This document shows positions 53,944-62,181 of a DNA stretch of 64,000 nt, in pieces; position 1 is the stretch's first letter, and each line of letters begins with the position of its first letter. The stretch spans positions 2,356,001-2,420,000 of the forward strand of contig NZ_CP120836.1 of the NCBI RefSeq assembly GCF_049200465.1, read 5' to 3'. Below the pieces are notes generated by a model. That model searched no databases. It had not been told where the DNA came from and worked only from the letters and a program-made list of their open reading frames with translations. Origin of the DNA: Leptothermofonsia sp049200465. Lineage in GTDB: Bacteria > Cyanobacteriota > Cyanobacteriia > Leptolyngbyales > Leptolyngbyaceae. The translations under genes were made by a program, and so were the position numbers.

Positions 53944-54263
53944 TACTCTAAAAGGCAGAAGAAAAAGAACGGTTTCTTACGTCGCATAAAATGCACCTCA
54001 GCCGAGTCGAGTTTATGTCGTTTTTTCTACAAAAGAAAGTTTACAGCATCACTTCCGTGATTACACTGATGGGGCTTTTCGCCCTCATATTCAAAAACTC
54101 TCTAAGTAGTTTTACAGAATCCTGATATAGACTGGCAAATGTGTAAAGTCTTGACAGGAAGCCCAATAAATGCACTCCCAGCGTTCTAACGCCAGTGCCA
54201 GTTTACAAAAAAGAGGGGTTGTACCCGGTTTTAGAAGGGGTTTCAGCCCTCTTGACATAAGTT
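53944..54263. promoter_or_regulatory. upstream region of the surface-protein operon
   Basis: This 320-bp spacer between the operon and trpA, both on the minus strand, must hold the operon promoter and the end of trpA transcription. I see no clear -10/-35 pair, repeat or strong hairpin. The short frame at 54112-54300 overlaps trpA and looks spurious. Confidence 0.35.
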
Positions 54264-55064
54264 TCAAGTAGGTAGAATCGCCGCCTTTAAACTTCGACAA
54301 AAATCAGCGATCGCCCCCAGCCCTTGAGCAGGGGTTCCATCTGCCAATCGCTTTACAAACGCACTACCCACAATGGCAGCATCCGCCCCCCAATCCATCA
54401 CCTGACGGGCATGCTCTGGTTGGGAAATGCCAAAACCGACCCCAATCGGCTTATCGGTTACCGTCTGAAGCTCTATCAGCAAATCCTTGACCCGCGCCTG
54501 CACCTGGGCCCGCATTCCTGTTACCCCGGTCGTGCTGACCAGGTAAATAAACCCTTGAGATTGTTGAGCGATCGCCGCAATCCGTTCCGCCGGACTGGTG
54601 GGCGCAATCAGCAGTGTCACTTCAATTCCGTAATGGGACGCCGGATGCAGCAAACTTTCCGCTTCTTCCAGAGGCAAATCAGGCACCACCAGGCCCTTCA
54701 CACCAGCCTCAGAAATTTGCCGCAGGAACGAATCAATTCCCCGATTCAGAATCGGATTGTAGTAGGTGAACAGGATAATGGGCGATCGCAACTCCGGGCT
54801 CACCTGCCGCACAACCTCCAGCGCATTCGCTAACCGGACTCCCCGCTGCAACGCCCGTGTTGCGGCTGCCTGAATCACCGGCCCATCGGCCAGAGGATCT
54901 GAGTAAGGAACCCCTAACTCAATCAGATCTGCTCCACTGCGATCCAGTACTCTCAGCGCTTCTGCCGTTGTCTCCAGATCCGGGTCTCCTGCGGTAATAA
55001 ACGGAATCAGTGCACACTGAGCACGCTCACGCAGGGCTTCAAAACGCTGAGAAACAGAAATCAT
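54264..55064 (-). CDS. trpA: tryptophan synthase alpha subunit
   Basis: TrpA splits indole-3-glycerol phosphate to indole for the beta subunit. It is 266 residues. The catalytic glutamate and aspartate are in LIELGVPYSDPLADGPVIQ. LPLEEA, GFIYLVSTTGVTG and VGFGISQPEHA are also typical. In many cyanobacteria trpA lies directly after ndhL and a DUF3007 gene. Here an apcF-like gene on the opposite strand and repeat DNA separate them. Confidence 0.97.
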   Translation of the reverse strand: MISVSQRFEALRERAQCALIPFITAGDPDLETTAEALRVLDRSGADLIELGVPYSDPLADGPVIQAAATRALQRGVRLANALEVVRQVSPELRSPIILFTYYNPILNRGIDSFLRQISEAGVKGLVVPDLPLEEAESLLHPASHYGIEVTLLIAPTSPAERIAAIAQQSQGFIYLVSTTGVTGMRAQVQARVKDLLIELQTVTDKPIGVGFGISQPEHARQVMDWGADAAIVGSAFVKRLADGTPAQGLGAIADFCRSLKAAILPT

Positions 55065-55247
55065 TTGAGAAGAATAAATATAGAACTACTTAAGACAGCA
55101 AACTTTCAGACGAATATAGCAGTCGTGAATCCTTTATGAAAAAGGTATGAAAATGGAGAGTTGTGAAAAGCTCTCCCCGGTGAGAAAGTCCTTTCACAGT
55201 CCAGACAGGATTGTTATAGCACTGAATTTAAGCGTAGAACCTTCATC

Positions 55248-55284
55248 AAGATCCCCGGAATCCTTTAAGGATTTCGGGGATCTT
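55248..55284. repeat. long near-perfect palindrome
   Basis: AAGATCCCCGGAATCCTT and AAGGATTTCGGGGATCTT are separated by a single T, giving an 18-bp stem with one G-T pair. It lacks a good T run on either strand, so it is not a standard terminator. Confidence 0.8.
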
Positions 55285-55581
55285 AAACTCTTTACTTGTG
55301 ACCCGCTCTAAATTCTATAGCAATCACTACACGAATCAGGAAGTTGTTCATTAAGCGAGGAATCAGATGGGTTGGAGAGTTTTGAGTCTAATACCAATCC
55401 TCGATGCTACTCGTAGCACCCCGAAAAATGAGAGGGGTGTGAGGCGACTGATAAGCCTACCTGTCATAAGAGGTAGTCATAAATTAATTGGTAAAAGGGG
55501 GAGTGGGGTCTGTGCCACCAGGCAGGGGGTTTCGCCCCCTCCACCCCCGAAATCATCCTTAATTTAGTTGCGCCCAGCTAC

Positions 55582-55711
55582 TTAGGAATGAGAGTTAAAT
55601 AACTCCGAAAACCTCACCCCGCCTTTGGCACCCCTCTCCGAGCTGGAGAAGGGAAGGGGGAGAGGTCAGTTCACTCAAAGAATGCGGTGTTATTAAATCC
55701 ATGATCCTTAG
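55582..55711. repeat. ~128-bp dispersed repeat, copy 2
   Basis: Inverted copy of 27340-27467, from TAGGAATGAGAGTTAAATAACTCCG to GTGTTATTAAATCCATGATCCTTA. CCTTAATTTAGTTGCGCCC just upstream also has a counterpart near copy 1. Confidence 0.85.
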
Positions 55712-55935
55712 ATAGGATTGACAAGTTTGTTAAGTTTCCTTTACCAAACGTCTCCCAATAAAGCATTTTTTTGTTAAGAATTGCTACGCACTAAAAAATA
55801 TAAATTCATCCCATTTCGATTCCTCATCTCATTACAGTTAGAGCAGTTAGAGCATAGCCCTGAATCGCTTGATGTCTGATTCAAGTGGCGCACAGATCGA
55901 CCATTGATGAACAACATCCTGTTTAGAGGAATCCT

Positions 55936-56445
55936 ATGCAAGACAAACTAACAAGCGTCATTAACAATTGTGATCTGGCTGGTCGTTTCCTGGATCGAGA
56001 TACCATCAACCCACTAAAAGATTTTCTAGAAACCGGGGTTTTAAGGGTACAGGCTGCATCAATGATTAGCTCTAACGCGGCTGAAATTGTCAAAAAAGCA
56101 GCGAGTCAGCTCTTTGAAGAGCAACCTGAACTGCTTAAACCCGGTGGAAATGCCTACACTACTCGTCGCCATGCAATGTATCTGCGCGATATGGGTTATT
56201 TCCTGCGCTATTGCAGCTACGCTCTGGTCTCAGGTGATAACAGCGTCCTGGATGAGCGGTTGCTGGCAGGCTTGAAGGACACCTTCAACTCCCTGGGAAT
56301 TCCCCTCGGCCCTACGGCCCGCAGCATCCAGTTGATGAAGAATATAGTCAAAGAAAAGTTAGCGGCAGCAGGGGTTCAAGACACCTCCTTTGTCGATGAA
56401 CCGTTCGATTACGTGGTGCGGGAAATTAGCGAAACCGACGTTTAG
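55936..56445 (+). CDS. apcF: ApcF-like phycobiliprotein lacking the canonical chromophore cysteine
   Basis: This 169-residue protein matches the allophycocyanin beta-18 subunit in length and in its N-terminal LTSVINNCDLAGRFLDRD, PGGNAYTTRR, LKDTFNSLGIPLGPTARSIQLMKNIVKEKLAAAG and final FDYVVREISE. ApcF is one of the core subunits next to the linker ApcE. Where family members have AACLRDMDYYLRY, this one has AMYLRDMGYFLRY: the bilin-binding cysteine is Tyr82. The Arg84-Asp85 pair is kept. A cysteine appears at residue 93 (RYCSYAL). It therefore either binds bilin non-covalently, uses another cysteine, or is a structural subunit. It may be a divergent paralogue and not the sole ApcF. Confidence 0.88.
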   Translation: MQDKLTSVINNCDLAGRFLDRDTINPLKDFLETGVLRVQAASMISSNAAEIVKKAASQLFEEQPELLKPGGNAYTTRRHAMYLRDMGYFLRYCSYALVSGDNSVLDERLLAGLKDTFNSLGIPLGPTARSIQLMKNIVKEKLAAAGVQDTSFVDEPFDYVVREISETDV

Positions 56446-56656
56446 GATTCGCGATCGCAACCTGCATCATTGCCCCAAACTTATCCGTTTCCACCCACAA
56501 ACCGCTGAAGCGCAACAGGGATACAACCTTTCCATACAGCGCTTCAGCGAGATCCAATGTCGCTACTCAGCCAAAAGAAGAGCAGTGTCCGCTGCAGTCT
56601 CCCCAGAGGGCGAACAGGCTAATTTTTTCTTCCTTCTTTTTTCTTCCTTCTTCTCC

Positions 56657-56968
56657 CTAATTCCCCCTTCCCTTCTCCCGTTCAATCTCCTCCTGAAGCT
56701 TTGCCAGTTCCTCTGGTGTTAGTTCTTCCAGGCGCTTTTGCAGAACAGCGTCTCGGTAATCTTTCAGTTGCTGGTTATAGGTCATGGTCTGGGTGATGGC
56801 TCGAAAGGCATAGGTCAGCAACCAGCCCAGCAGCGCACCAATCAATAGAGTTTGTGCCCAGATACCCGCTGAAACGCTGTCTAACCCAATGGACTTAAAA
56901 AATAGGTAAGAAAGCCCACCTACCGCAAAAATGCCAAGCCCGATGCCAATTACATCAATCCGTCGCAT
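56657..56968 (-). CDS. DUF3007 family membrane protein
   Basis: This 103-residue protein has two transmembrane segments (IGIGLGIFAVGGLSYLFF, ~6-23; WAQTLLIGALLGWLLTYAF, ~37-55) and a charged C-terminal coiled region (DAVLQKRLEELTPEELAKLQEEIERE). The DUF3007 family is found in cyanobacteria and chloroplast lineages; its function is not established. It lies 63 bp downstream of ndhL on the same strand. In many genomes this pair is followed by trpA; here it is convergent with the apcF-like gene. Confidence 0.88.
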   Translation of the reverse strand: MRRIDVIGIGLGIFAVGGLSYLFFKSIGLDSVSAGIWAQTLLIGALLGWLLTYAFRAITQTMTYNQQLKDYRDAVLQKRLEELTPEELAKLQEEIEREKGRGN

Positions 56969-57031
56969 ATCCCTTCAAAAAACAGAGTAGAGAGGCGTAA
57001 CAACATCTCTACTTCTTTTATGACCAGTTTT

Positions 57032-57250
57032 TTAGCTTTCAATTTGCCTGGGCTTTGGGCGAAAATTTAAGAATGGAGCAAGCAACAACAGCCCTGGGAA
57101 AAACATAAACACCAGAAAATACATAAAACCGCGCTCAAAAGAACTGGCAACATACCAGCGTGCCCGCAAGTAAAAGTAGAGCATTGCAGGGATCACGAGT
57201 AGAAATGCTCCAGCCAAAGCAAGATAAAGTAAGGCGATCGCGATGTCCAT
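57032..57250 (-). CDS. ndhL: NAD(P)H-quinone oxidoreductase subunit L
   Basis: NdhL is a small membrane subunit of the cyanobacterial NDH-1 complex, needed for respiration and CO2 uptake. It is 72 residues with two transmembrane helices (LLYLALAGAFLLVIPAMLYFY; MYFLVFMFFPGLLLLAPFL) joined by the conserved LRARWYVASSFERGF loop. The DUF3007 gene follows. Confidence 0.94.
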   Translation of the reverse strand: MDIAIALLYLALAGAFLLVIPAMLYFYLRARWYVASSFERGFMYFLVFMFFPGLLLLAPFLNFRPKPRQIES

Positions 57251-57476
57251 AGACCTGATACAGCAACTTCCTGATATTCTATCGTTTGCCCACCCTATAA
57301 AATACCGCTTTTATGGCCAGCGAACGATTGAAACTTTTGCAATGTTGCATCGATTCCCCATTGATGCTGGAATAAACGAATGGATCTATCTCATTTACAA
57401 TTGAGAACCGTACTTCTAGAGACGTTATCTGGAATAGCGGAAATTTGGTGATAGATATTTGGTGATAGATGATTGC

Positions 57477-57559
57477 GGGGGCATGGCGGAATGGTAGACG
57501 CTACGGACTTAAAATCCGTTGACCGCAAGGTCGTGAGGGTTCAAGTCCCTCTGCCCCCA
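57477..57559 (+). tRNA. tRNA-Leu(UAA), no intron
   Basis: A complete class II tRNA. The acceptor arm GGGGGCA pairs with TGCCCCC, the anticodon stem-loop is ACGGACTTAAAATCCGT with anticodon TAA, the long variable arm is TTGACCGCAAGGTCGT, and the T arm is GAGGGTTCAAGTCCCTC. The 3' CCA is not encoded. The group I intron that interrupts this anticodon loop in many cyanobacteria is absent. Confidence 0.97.
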
Positions 57560-57605
57560 TTTATGGTGAGGAGTGAGGTGAAAACTCAACACTCAAGGGT
57601 AATAG

Positions 57606-58580
57606 TTACGTCCAGTCCCGGAAGAAGGTGTTTTCCTGCCAGGCAGCGGCTGTCTGTTTTTCAATGGCTGCCATTTTGCTGGCCGGTATTGGCTGAAAGG
57701 CTCTTGCCACGTCAACATTGTGTTCAAGCTGGGCAACGGTTTCAGCCGCAATGACACAGCAATGCACTCCAGGTAATGAAAGAACGTAGCCCATAGCCTG
57801 GTGCATTCCCGTCAGAGCACCCGAACTGAACAAGCGTCCATAGGCAGGAACTTTCATGGCGATCACCCCCACATTCTTTTGTTGGGCAACGGGCAGGACA
57901 GTGGAAGCGAAGGGACGGGGATGGTGAACGTCGGCAGCGTTAAGAGAAATTAAGGTAGTATCAAAGGGAAAACGGCGCAATCCTTCAGCAATTACCGCGG
58001 GTTCATGGTGTCCTGTAATACCAGAAAATCGAATGATTTTCTGCTGTCTTGCCTCTTCCAGCGCTTGAATCGCGCCCTGCTTGCCCAAAATCCTGTCAAG
58101 TTCCTCGTTGAAAGAAACATGGTGAAGCTGCCACAGGTCAAGGTAGTCAGTCTTCAAGCGTTGTAGCGATCGCTCCAGATCCCGCCAGGCTCCATCCCGA
58201 TCGCGGGCTCCCGTTTTGCTGGCTAGAAAAATTTGCCGCCGATGAAATGGAAGCACCTTACCCAGATAATCTTCGCTGGGTCCATAACTGGCAGCTGTGT
58301 CGAAGTAACGAATACCCAGTTGCAAAGCCCGTTCGATGATAGCGATCGCGGCCTGCTCCGACCCATCCCAGGAGAGCGGCGTTTGACCAGCTCCCCCCAA
58401 ACCCAATAGAGGAACCCGCACACCTGTCTTTCCCAAAACACGCTCTGTCATAAGTGCAGGAGGGGAATGAGAAGGATTTGAAGCCTTGACTGATTGCCGC
58501 AGTACATGACCACCTACTATACTGCCAGTCATAGCGGCCCCCGTCGCCAGAAAGATTCGTCGTGTCGTCTTACGGTTCAT
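57606..58580 (-). CDS. aldo/keto reductase with twin-arginine-like signal
   Basis: This 324-residue NADPH-type oxidoreductase has the catalytic tetrad visible as Asp and Tyr in YFDTAASYGPSEDYLG, Lys in LASKTGAR and His in LWQLHHVS. The N-terminus, NRKTTRRIFLATGAAMTGSIVGG, has two arginines before a hydrophobic stretch. This suggests Tat-dependent export of a folded cofactor-bound enzyme, though it could also be a membrane anchor. The substrate is unknown. It is convergent with the tRNA-Leu gene. Confidence 0.88.
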   Translation of the reverse strand: MNRKTTRRIFLATGAAMTGSIVGGHVLRQSVKASNPSHSPPALMTERVLGKTGVRVPLLGLGGAGQTPLSWDGSEQAAIAIIERALQLGIRYFDTAASYGPSEDYLGKVLPFHRRQIFLASKTGARDRDGAWRDLERSLQRLKTDYLDLWQLHHVSFNEELDRILGKQGAIQALEEARQQKIIRFSGITGHHEPAVIAEGLRRFPFDTTLISLNAADVHHPRPFASTVLPVAQQKNVGVIAMKVPAYGRLFSSGALTGMHQAMGYVLSLPGVHCCVIAAETVAQLEHNVDVARAFQPIPASKMAAIEKQTAAAWQENTFFRDWT

Positions 58581-58792
58581 TGGATATGATTCATTTCATT
58601 GGATATGATTCATTGGATTTTGTATATTTCGACACAATTACGTAAAAGTACTGACTAAAACTTTAAATAAATCTCGTCAACAGATAAAGATTCCACAAAC
58701 TGTTTATTCTTTGGGTGGGCACGACCGAGAATCCACGGTTATCGTAAGGGACATTGAAACGATTAGTCGTTGCTACTCATTTAGGTTTAGTT

Positions 58793-59128
58793 ATGAAGAG
58801 CGTACTCGTCCGTCCTCAAGCCACAGTCATTCAATCCCCTGGTTCTCTCAGCGCGGCGAATGCCATCAAGTTTCAACATCAATTAAACGCAGCAGTGCTA
58901 TCGGATCAGAATGATAGTTTGCTGGTCGATATGGGGCAGGTCGAGTCAATTGACAGCGCAGGTCTAATGGCATTAATATCGGCTCAAAGTACCGCTCAAC
59001 GTCTGAACAAAAGCCTTGGGCTTTGCTCCGTTCCCCAACAAGTACGCATGATTCTTGAACTGACTCAACTCGACCGAGTATTCGAGATTTTTGAAGAGCA
59101 TCCCGCTTTGACCAAAGCCGCTGCCTGA
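58793..59128 (+). CDS. STAS-domain protein (anti-sigma factor antagonist type)
   Basis: This is a single STAS domain of 111 residues from ATG 58793. A TTG at 58754, preceded by AAGGGA, would add 13 residues. The conserved phosphorylatable serine is in VESIDSAGLMALI (S-A-G after Asp). Such proteins relay signals by binding partner kinases or sigma-factor regulators. No partner gene lies beside it. A clear terminator follows 38 bp after the stop. Confidence 0.88.
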   Translation: MKSVLVRPQATVIQSPGSLSAANAIKFQHQLNAAVLSDQNDSLLVDMGQVESIDSAGLMALISAQSTAQRLNKSLGLCSVPQQVRMILELTQLDRVFEIFEEHPALTKAAA

Positions 59129-59165
59129 AGTTTTTGTCATAGCGATGTGGGGTTATCCCGAATAG

Positions 59166-59212
59166 CCTTCTGGATTTTGCGAAGACTGCCTGAAAATCCA
59201 GAAGGTTTTTTT
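59166..59212 (+). terminator. rho-independent terminator after the STAS gene
   Basis: CCTTCTGGATTTT (59166-59178) pairs perfectly with AAAATCCAGAAGG (59193-59205) across a 14-nt loop, followed by seven Ts. Confidence 0.92.
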
Positions 59213-59243
59213 GTGGCAAACACGCGGCATTGGCTGTTCCAGC

Positions 59244-59363
59244 TTAACTTTCATTAACGCTTTCACCACGCATTTGATCCACATCAAACAGGCTAATCAA
59301 CACTCCCGCAATTGGAATTAATAGAAATACTCCGGCGTTGTTGCCTGAATCAAAAAAAGTCAT
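59244..59363 (-). CDS. possible 39-residue membrane peptide
   Basis: From ATG 59363 an open frame encodes MTFFDSGNNAGVFLLIPIAG followed by VLISLFDVDQMRGESVNES. It has one hydrophobic stretch (residues ~11-26) flanked by charged ends, like the small subunits common in cyanobacterial membranes. There is no good ribosome-binding site and I recognise no family, so this may be chance. It sits between a terminator and IS debris. Confidence 0.25.
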   Translation of the reverse strand: MTFFDSGNNAGVFLLIPIAGVLISLFDVDQMRGESVNES

Positions 59364-59539
59364 ACCAAAGGTATGAGGAAATGAATGGCTAATCTGTGGC
59401 CCCAACAGAATCAGGTTTAGCGATCTAGATCATCCAATTCAGGGCGGCAGATTGGAGCAGTCATTCCACAGTCTAGTTCTCAAATTTACGCAAGCAAACC
59501 TTGCCGCCAAAGATCGCTGTGAATCGAAACATCGTGATT

Positions 59540-59866
59540 TCAGCCAGGGAACAACGATGATAATTGCAGTCTCGTTTCCATTTCTTTCGACCATGGTTGC
59601 GGATATAAACATTTTTCCACTGTCATGCCTCTTGGTTGGCGTTGGCAACCAACACCTTGTAATTGGAGTCTTTCGCACAAATCATGAACCCAGCCACTAA
59701 GGGAACTGGTTTCAATAACCACTTGCTCTGGTTGAGTTTTGGCAAGTAGCTGCTCGAATGCCCAATGCCTCGTGGCGATCGTCTCGAACTCACTTTGATT
59801 GGTTGCGGTATCGAATAAGCAGGCAACGGAATTGAATTTACCCAAGTCAATGGCAAGAATCTTCAT
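59540..59866 (-). pseudogene. IS110-family transposase remnant
   Basis: From ATG 59866 the frame gives MKILAIDLGKFNSVACLFDT, the DEDD-type N-terminus of IS110 transposases, with VVIETSSLSGWVHDLCERLQLQ. A frameshift at about 59670 moves the match to another frame (KVLVANANQEA, then a stop, then QWKNV). Nothing of the Tnp20-type C-terminal domain is found. The fragment is about a quarter of a normal IS110 gene. Confidence 0.8.
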
Positions 59867-60063
59867 GCTATCCTCCAGACAGCGAGAAGGATTTGGATGG
59901 ATGTGATTATTCTTTACTATCTCACCCTCACGGCTTACATAGATTCTGAAACTTACCCTGTCTTTCTCATCCGCAACCCCTCTTTTATGTATGCAACAAC
60001 ACTCGAAGCAAATATAAATTGGATACAAAGACAGTTATTATAATTATTGAGGATTCACAACTG

Positions 60064-60291
60064 ATGAAGAAGCTAGTTAAATCTAAGCCCAATTCAAAAA
60101 AACAACAACTTATTACTGAATCAGATGGTAGCTTAATCGCTTATCTTAAGTCCTCTCCAATTGATGGTAAAGCAAACGAAGAACTGATTCAGTTGCTGGC
60201 AAAATCATTTGGCGTGTCTAAATCAAAAATTGTGATCAAATCAGGGTTATCTTCACGCATTAAACTTGTTGAAATTCAGCTCGAAGATTAA
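60064..60291 (+). CDS. DUF167 (YggU-type) family protein
   Basis: This 75-residue protein starts at ATG 60064; the frame is open back to TTG 60019. The family pattern is seen in LKSSPIDGKANEELIQLLAKSFGVSKSKIVIKSGLSSRIKLVEI (residues ~30-73). The family is small, globular and of unknown function. Codon use is very AT- and Lys-rich compared with every other gene in the window, and IS remnants flank it on both sides, which suggests horizontal transfer. Confidence 0.82.
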   Translation: MKKLVKSKPNSKKQQLITESDGSLIAYLKSSPIDGKANEELIQLLAKSFGVSKSKIVIKSGLSSRIKLVEIQLED

Positions 60292-60488
60292 TAAATTATT
60301 TTAATATTGATTCTTTTCAAATGCGAATAATTCTTCCAATACTAATTAGGTAAAACTTGCATATACTATTTATATATTATTTATTATTTATATATTATTA
60401 TGGTTGTTATTATGGTTGATATCGCTGATATTCAATACCATCTTCACACGGAAAAACACCTTAGTAGTGCAGAAAACTCAGGATTGTC

Positions 60489-60972
60489 TCAATATGAGAA
60501 TGCAATGACTTTAGAGAATTCGATCCGGCTATCAAAGGCGGTTCGTTTCTTTTGAGAAGCACAAGCTGGAGGTGGGTTTGTTTGGGTCAACGCCACCAGC
60601 GACGGCAAGGGTAAGCGCTGATAGCAAAGCCCTGCCAACTGTCGCAGACCCAATTGCAGAAAACTCAAACCGCGCTCTCCATGCCAATCAATGACAGTAT
60701 ATTGTCCTGCTTGCAGCAGCAGCATTCCTAACATCACTGCAATTAAGGTGGCACAGTCGAGCAGCATCAATAAACAAGTCAGTGCCTGAGCATTGCGCAA
60801 ACCGGAGTGCAAAACCTCAAAGGCAGCAGACTTGTAATCCTTGAAATGGGGTTCAATGCCCCCAAAGCGCTGACCATAAAGCACCAAGGTTTGCAGCGAG
60901 GGCGGACGGTCAGACAACACTGCCCCAGCGTCTTTCGCATCGCCTTGGTGAGCAGTGGCAAGATGACAGGAA
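60489..60972 (-). pseudogene. IS4-type DDE transposase C-terminal remnant
   Basis: The frame AVLSDRPPSLQTLVLYGQRF, followed by GGIEPHFKDYKSAAFEVLHSGLRNAQALTCLLMLL, carries the Y-R-E-K signature of IS4-family C-termini, with one extra residue between R and E. The catalytic N-terminal two thirds is missing, cut where the ~112-bp repeat (60973) begins. A 52-codon plus-strand frame at 60400-60555 overlaps its end and has no recognisable features. Confidence 0.75.
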
Positions 60973-61087
60973 TATAGCGGTAGTCATTATAGTTAGGACG
61001 GCGTGCAGGGGTGGAACCCCTGGCTGGGGGTTTCGCCCCCACTCCCTCTCTAATTCCAATGTCCTAACGCACCTGCGTAGAGCTATA
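60973..61087. repeat. ~112-bp palindromic dispersed repeat, copy E
   Basis: This copy matches copy A almost base for base (TATAGCGGTAGTCATTATAGTTAGGACGG...CCTAACGCACCTGCGTAGAGCTATA). It lies exactly at the junction of two transposase remnants. Confidence 0.85.
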
Positions 61088-61527
61088 CGACTGGTTCTGC
61101 AAATGATAGACGTTGCACCAATTGTTGTTGGGTGGTCGCACTCACTCGCACTCCTGTACAATAGCGCCACATCTTCACTGGCATGGGCATAGAACGCATT
61201 CGCACTGACTCTCAGACAACACATCTCCAGATAGGGACTCAGTTGGCTTTATTTGCTTACTCCTAATTGTTTCGCCTGTTCACTGGTCAGTCTCTGGTCT
61301 CCGAGGATGCTTTTGATGTGTCGCTCGTAGCCTGCAGTGGTACCTGTAACGGTTTGAATTTAAAAAAAATACCCATCTCTGGGGTCACGTGCTTCTGTAC
61401 CTGCTCCCGCACCTTGGCTTCAATTTCCCCTAAGCTGGTCATTCGACTGGCATCGGCATCTTTGTACAACAGCTTCGCGAATTCTCGAACGTGATAAGGC
61501 AATCGCTTGTTGTTCTTTGGGAGTCAT
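61088..61527 (-). pseudogene. ISKra4-type transposase remnant (N-terminal part)
   Basis: From ATG 61527 the minus strand reads MTPKEQQAIALSRSRIRE. After a frameshift it continues as LLYKDADASRMTSLGEIEAKVREQVQKHVTPEMG, then in pieces TAGYERHIKSILGDQRLTSEQAKQLGV and MCCLRVSANAFYAHASEDVA. These are pieces of ISKra4-family transposases. The rest has been lost where the ~112-bp repeat begins. Confidence 0.7.
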
Positions 61528-61887
61528 GACGCATCACCCAAAGAGTGAAAGTTCTTTTATTGAGAGTTCTTTTATTTTGTTTTTCTACCCGGAAAGTGAT
61601 ATGCTCCCCGTCTCATTATTTTTGGTTGAAACTGCTCGGGATTCATCATTTTTGGTTGAAACTGCCCAGGATAATTTAACGTAGTTCCTTAGGGGATATT
61701 TTTAGGATTAATTATCCTAAATTAAGCAACCGTCAAAGGCTTTGAGTCCTGGTTTTCCCTGCTCGGATGATAATCTAAAATGTAATCATTCAAATTCAAA
61801 AGTGTAGTCGCTCAAAAGTGTAGTCATTCAATAGGTAAAAGCACAAGGATTTCTAGAAAAAGGATAATTGAGTTCTTAGTCCAGGAC

Positions 61888-61967
61888 GGCGTTGCTGAAT
61901 TTGGATATGAAATAGGTGCCGTATGCTTGAAACTTTGTTTCGATTCATACTGCTTTTCAGCAACGCC
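61888..61967. repeat. MITE-like palindromic element, copy 2 (80 bp)
   Basis: It starts GGCGTTGCTGAA and ends TTTTCAGCAACGCC, perfect terminal inverted repeats of about 12 bp. The interior matches copy 1 at 5165-5242. Confidence 0.85.
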
Positions 61968-62113
61968 AACTTTGCAACATAGGAGTTTGGAGGCTTCGCC
62001 TCAGAAGGGGGTTTCACCCCCTCCACCCCCTTAAACTTCTGTTTTGATCTACTAGTTTGACAGTAAAGCTGTTTGGCTGCTTCTGTCTTCCAGTGGAGGA
62101 CAGAAGCAGTTCT

Positions 62114-62181
62114 CCAACTCCCAGGTCCTCACCTCCAACTCCCAGGTCCTCACCTCCAACTCCCAGGTCCTCACCTCCAAT
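62114..62181. repeat. 21-bp tandem repeat upstream of acnA
   Basis: Three copies of CCAACTCCCAGGTCCTCACCT and a partial fourth, 39-106 bp before the acnA start. Confidence 0.9.

Larger units (their letters stand above)
55065..55935. other. repeat-rich intergenic region between trpA and the apcF-like gene
   Basis: No gene is visible in these 870 bp. They hold an 18-bp-arm palindrome (55248-55284), a GC-rich hairpin segment (GTGGGGTCTGTGCCACC...GGGGGTTTCGCCCCC, about 55503-55545), and copy 2 of the ~128-bp repeat (55582-55711). The last ~220 bp, AT-rich, should contain the promoter of the apcF-like gene; AGAGGA (55924-55929) is its ribosome-binding site. Confidence 0.55.

Noticed and set aside
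54112..54300. 62-codon frame downstream of trpA
   Set aside because: It overlaps the trpA end in another frame and lacks any motif or start context.
60400..60555. 51-residue frame in the AT-rich segment
   Set aside because: It overlaps the IS4-type remnant and has no recognisable features. It might be a gene fragment cut by the IS, but this cannot be supported.
62114..62181. CRISPR array upstream of acnA
   Set aside because: Perfect head-to-tail 21-mers without spacers: a simple tandem repeat.
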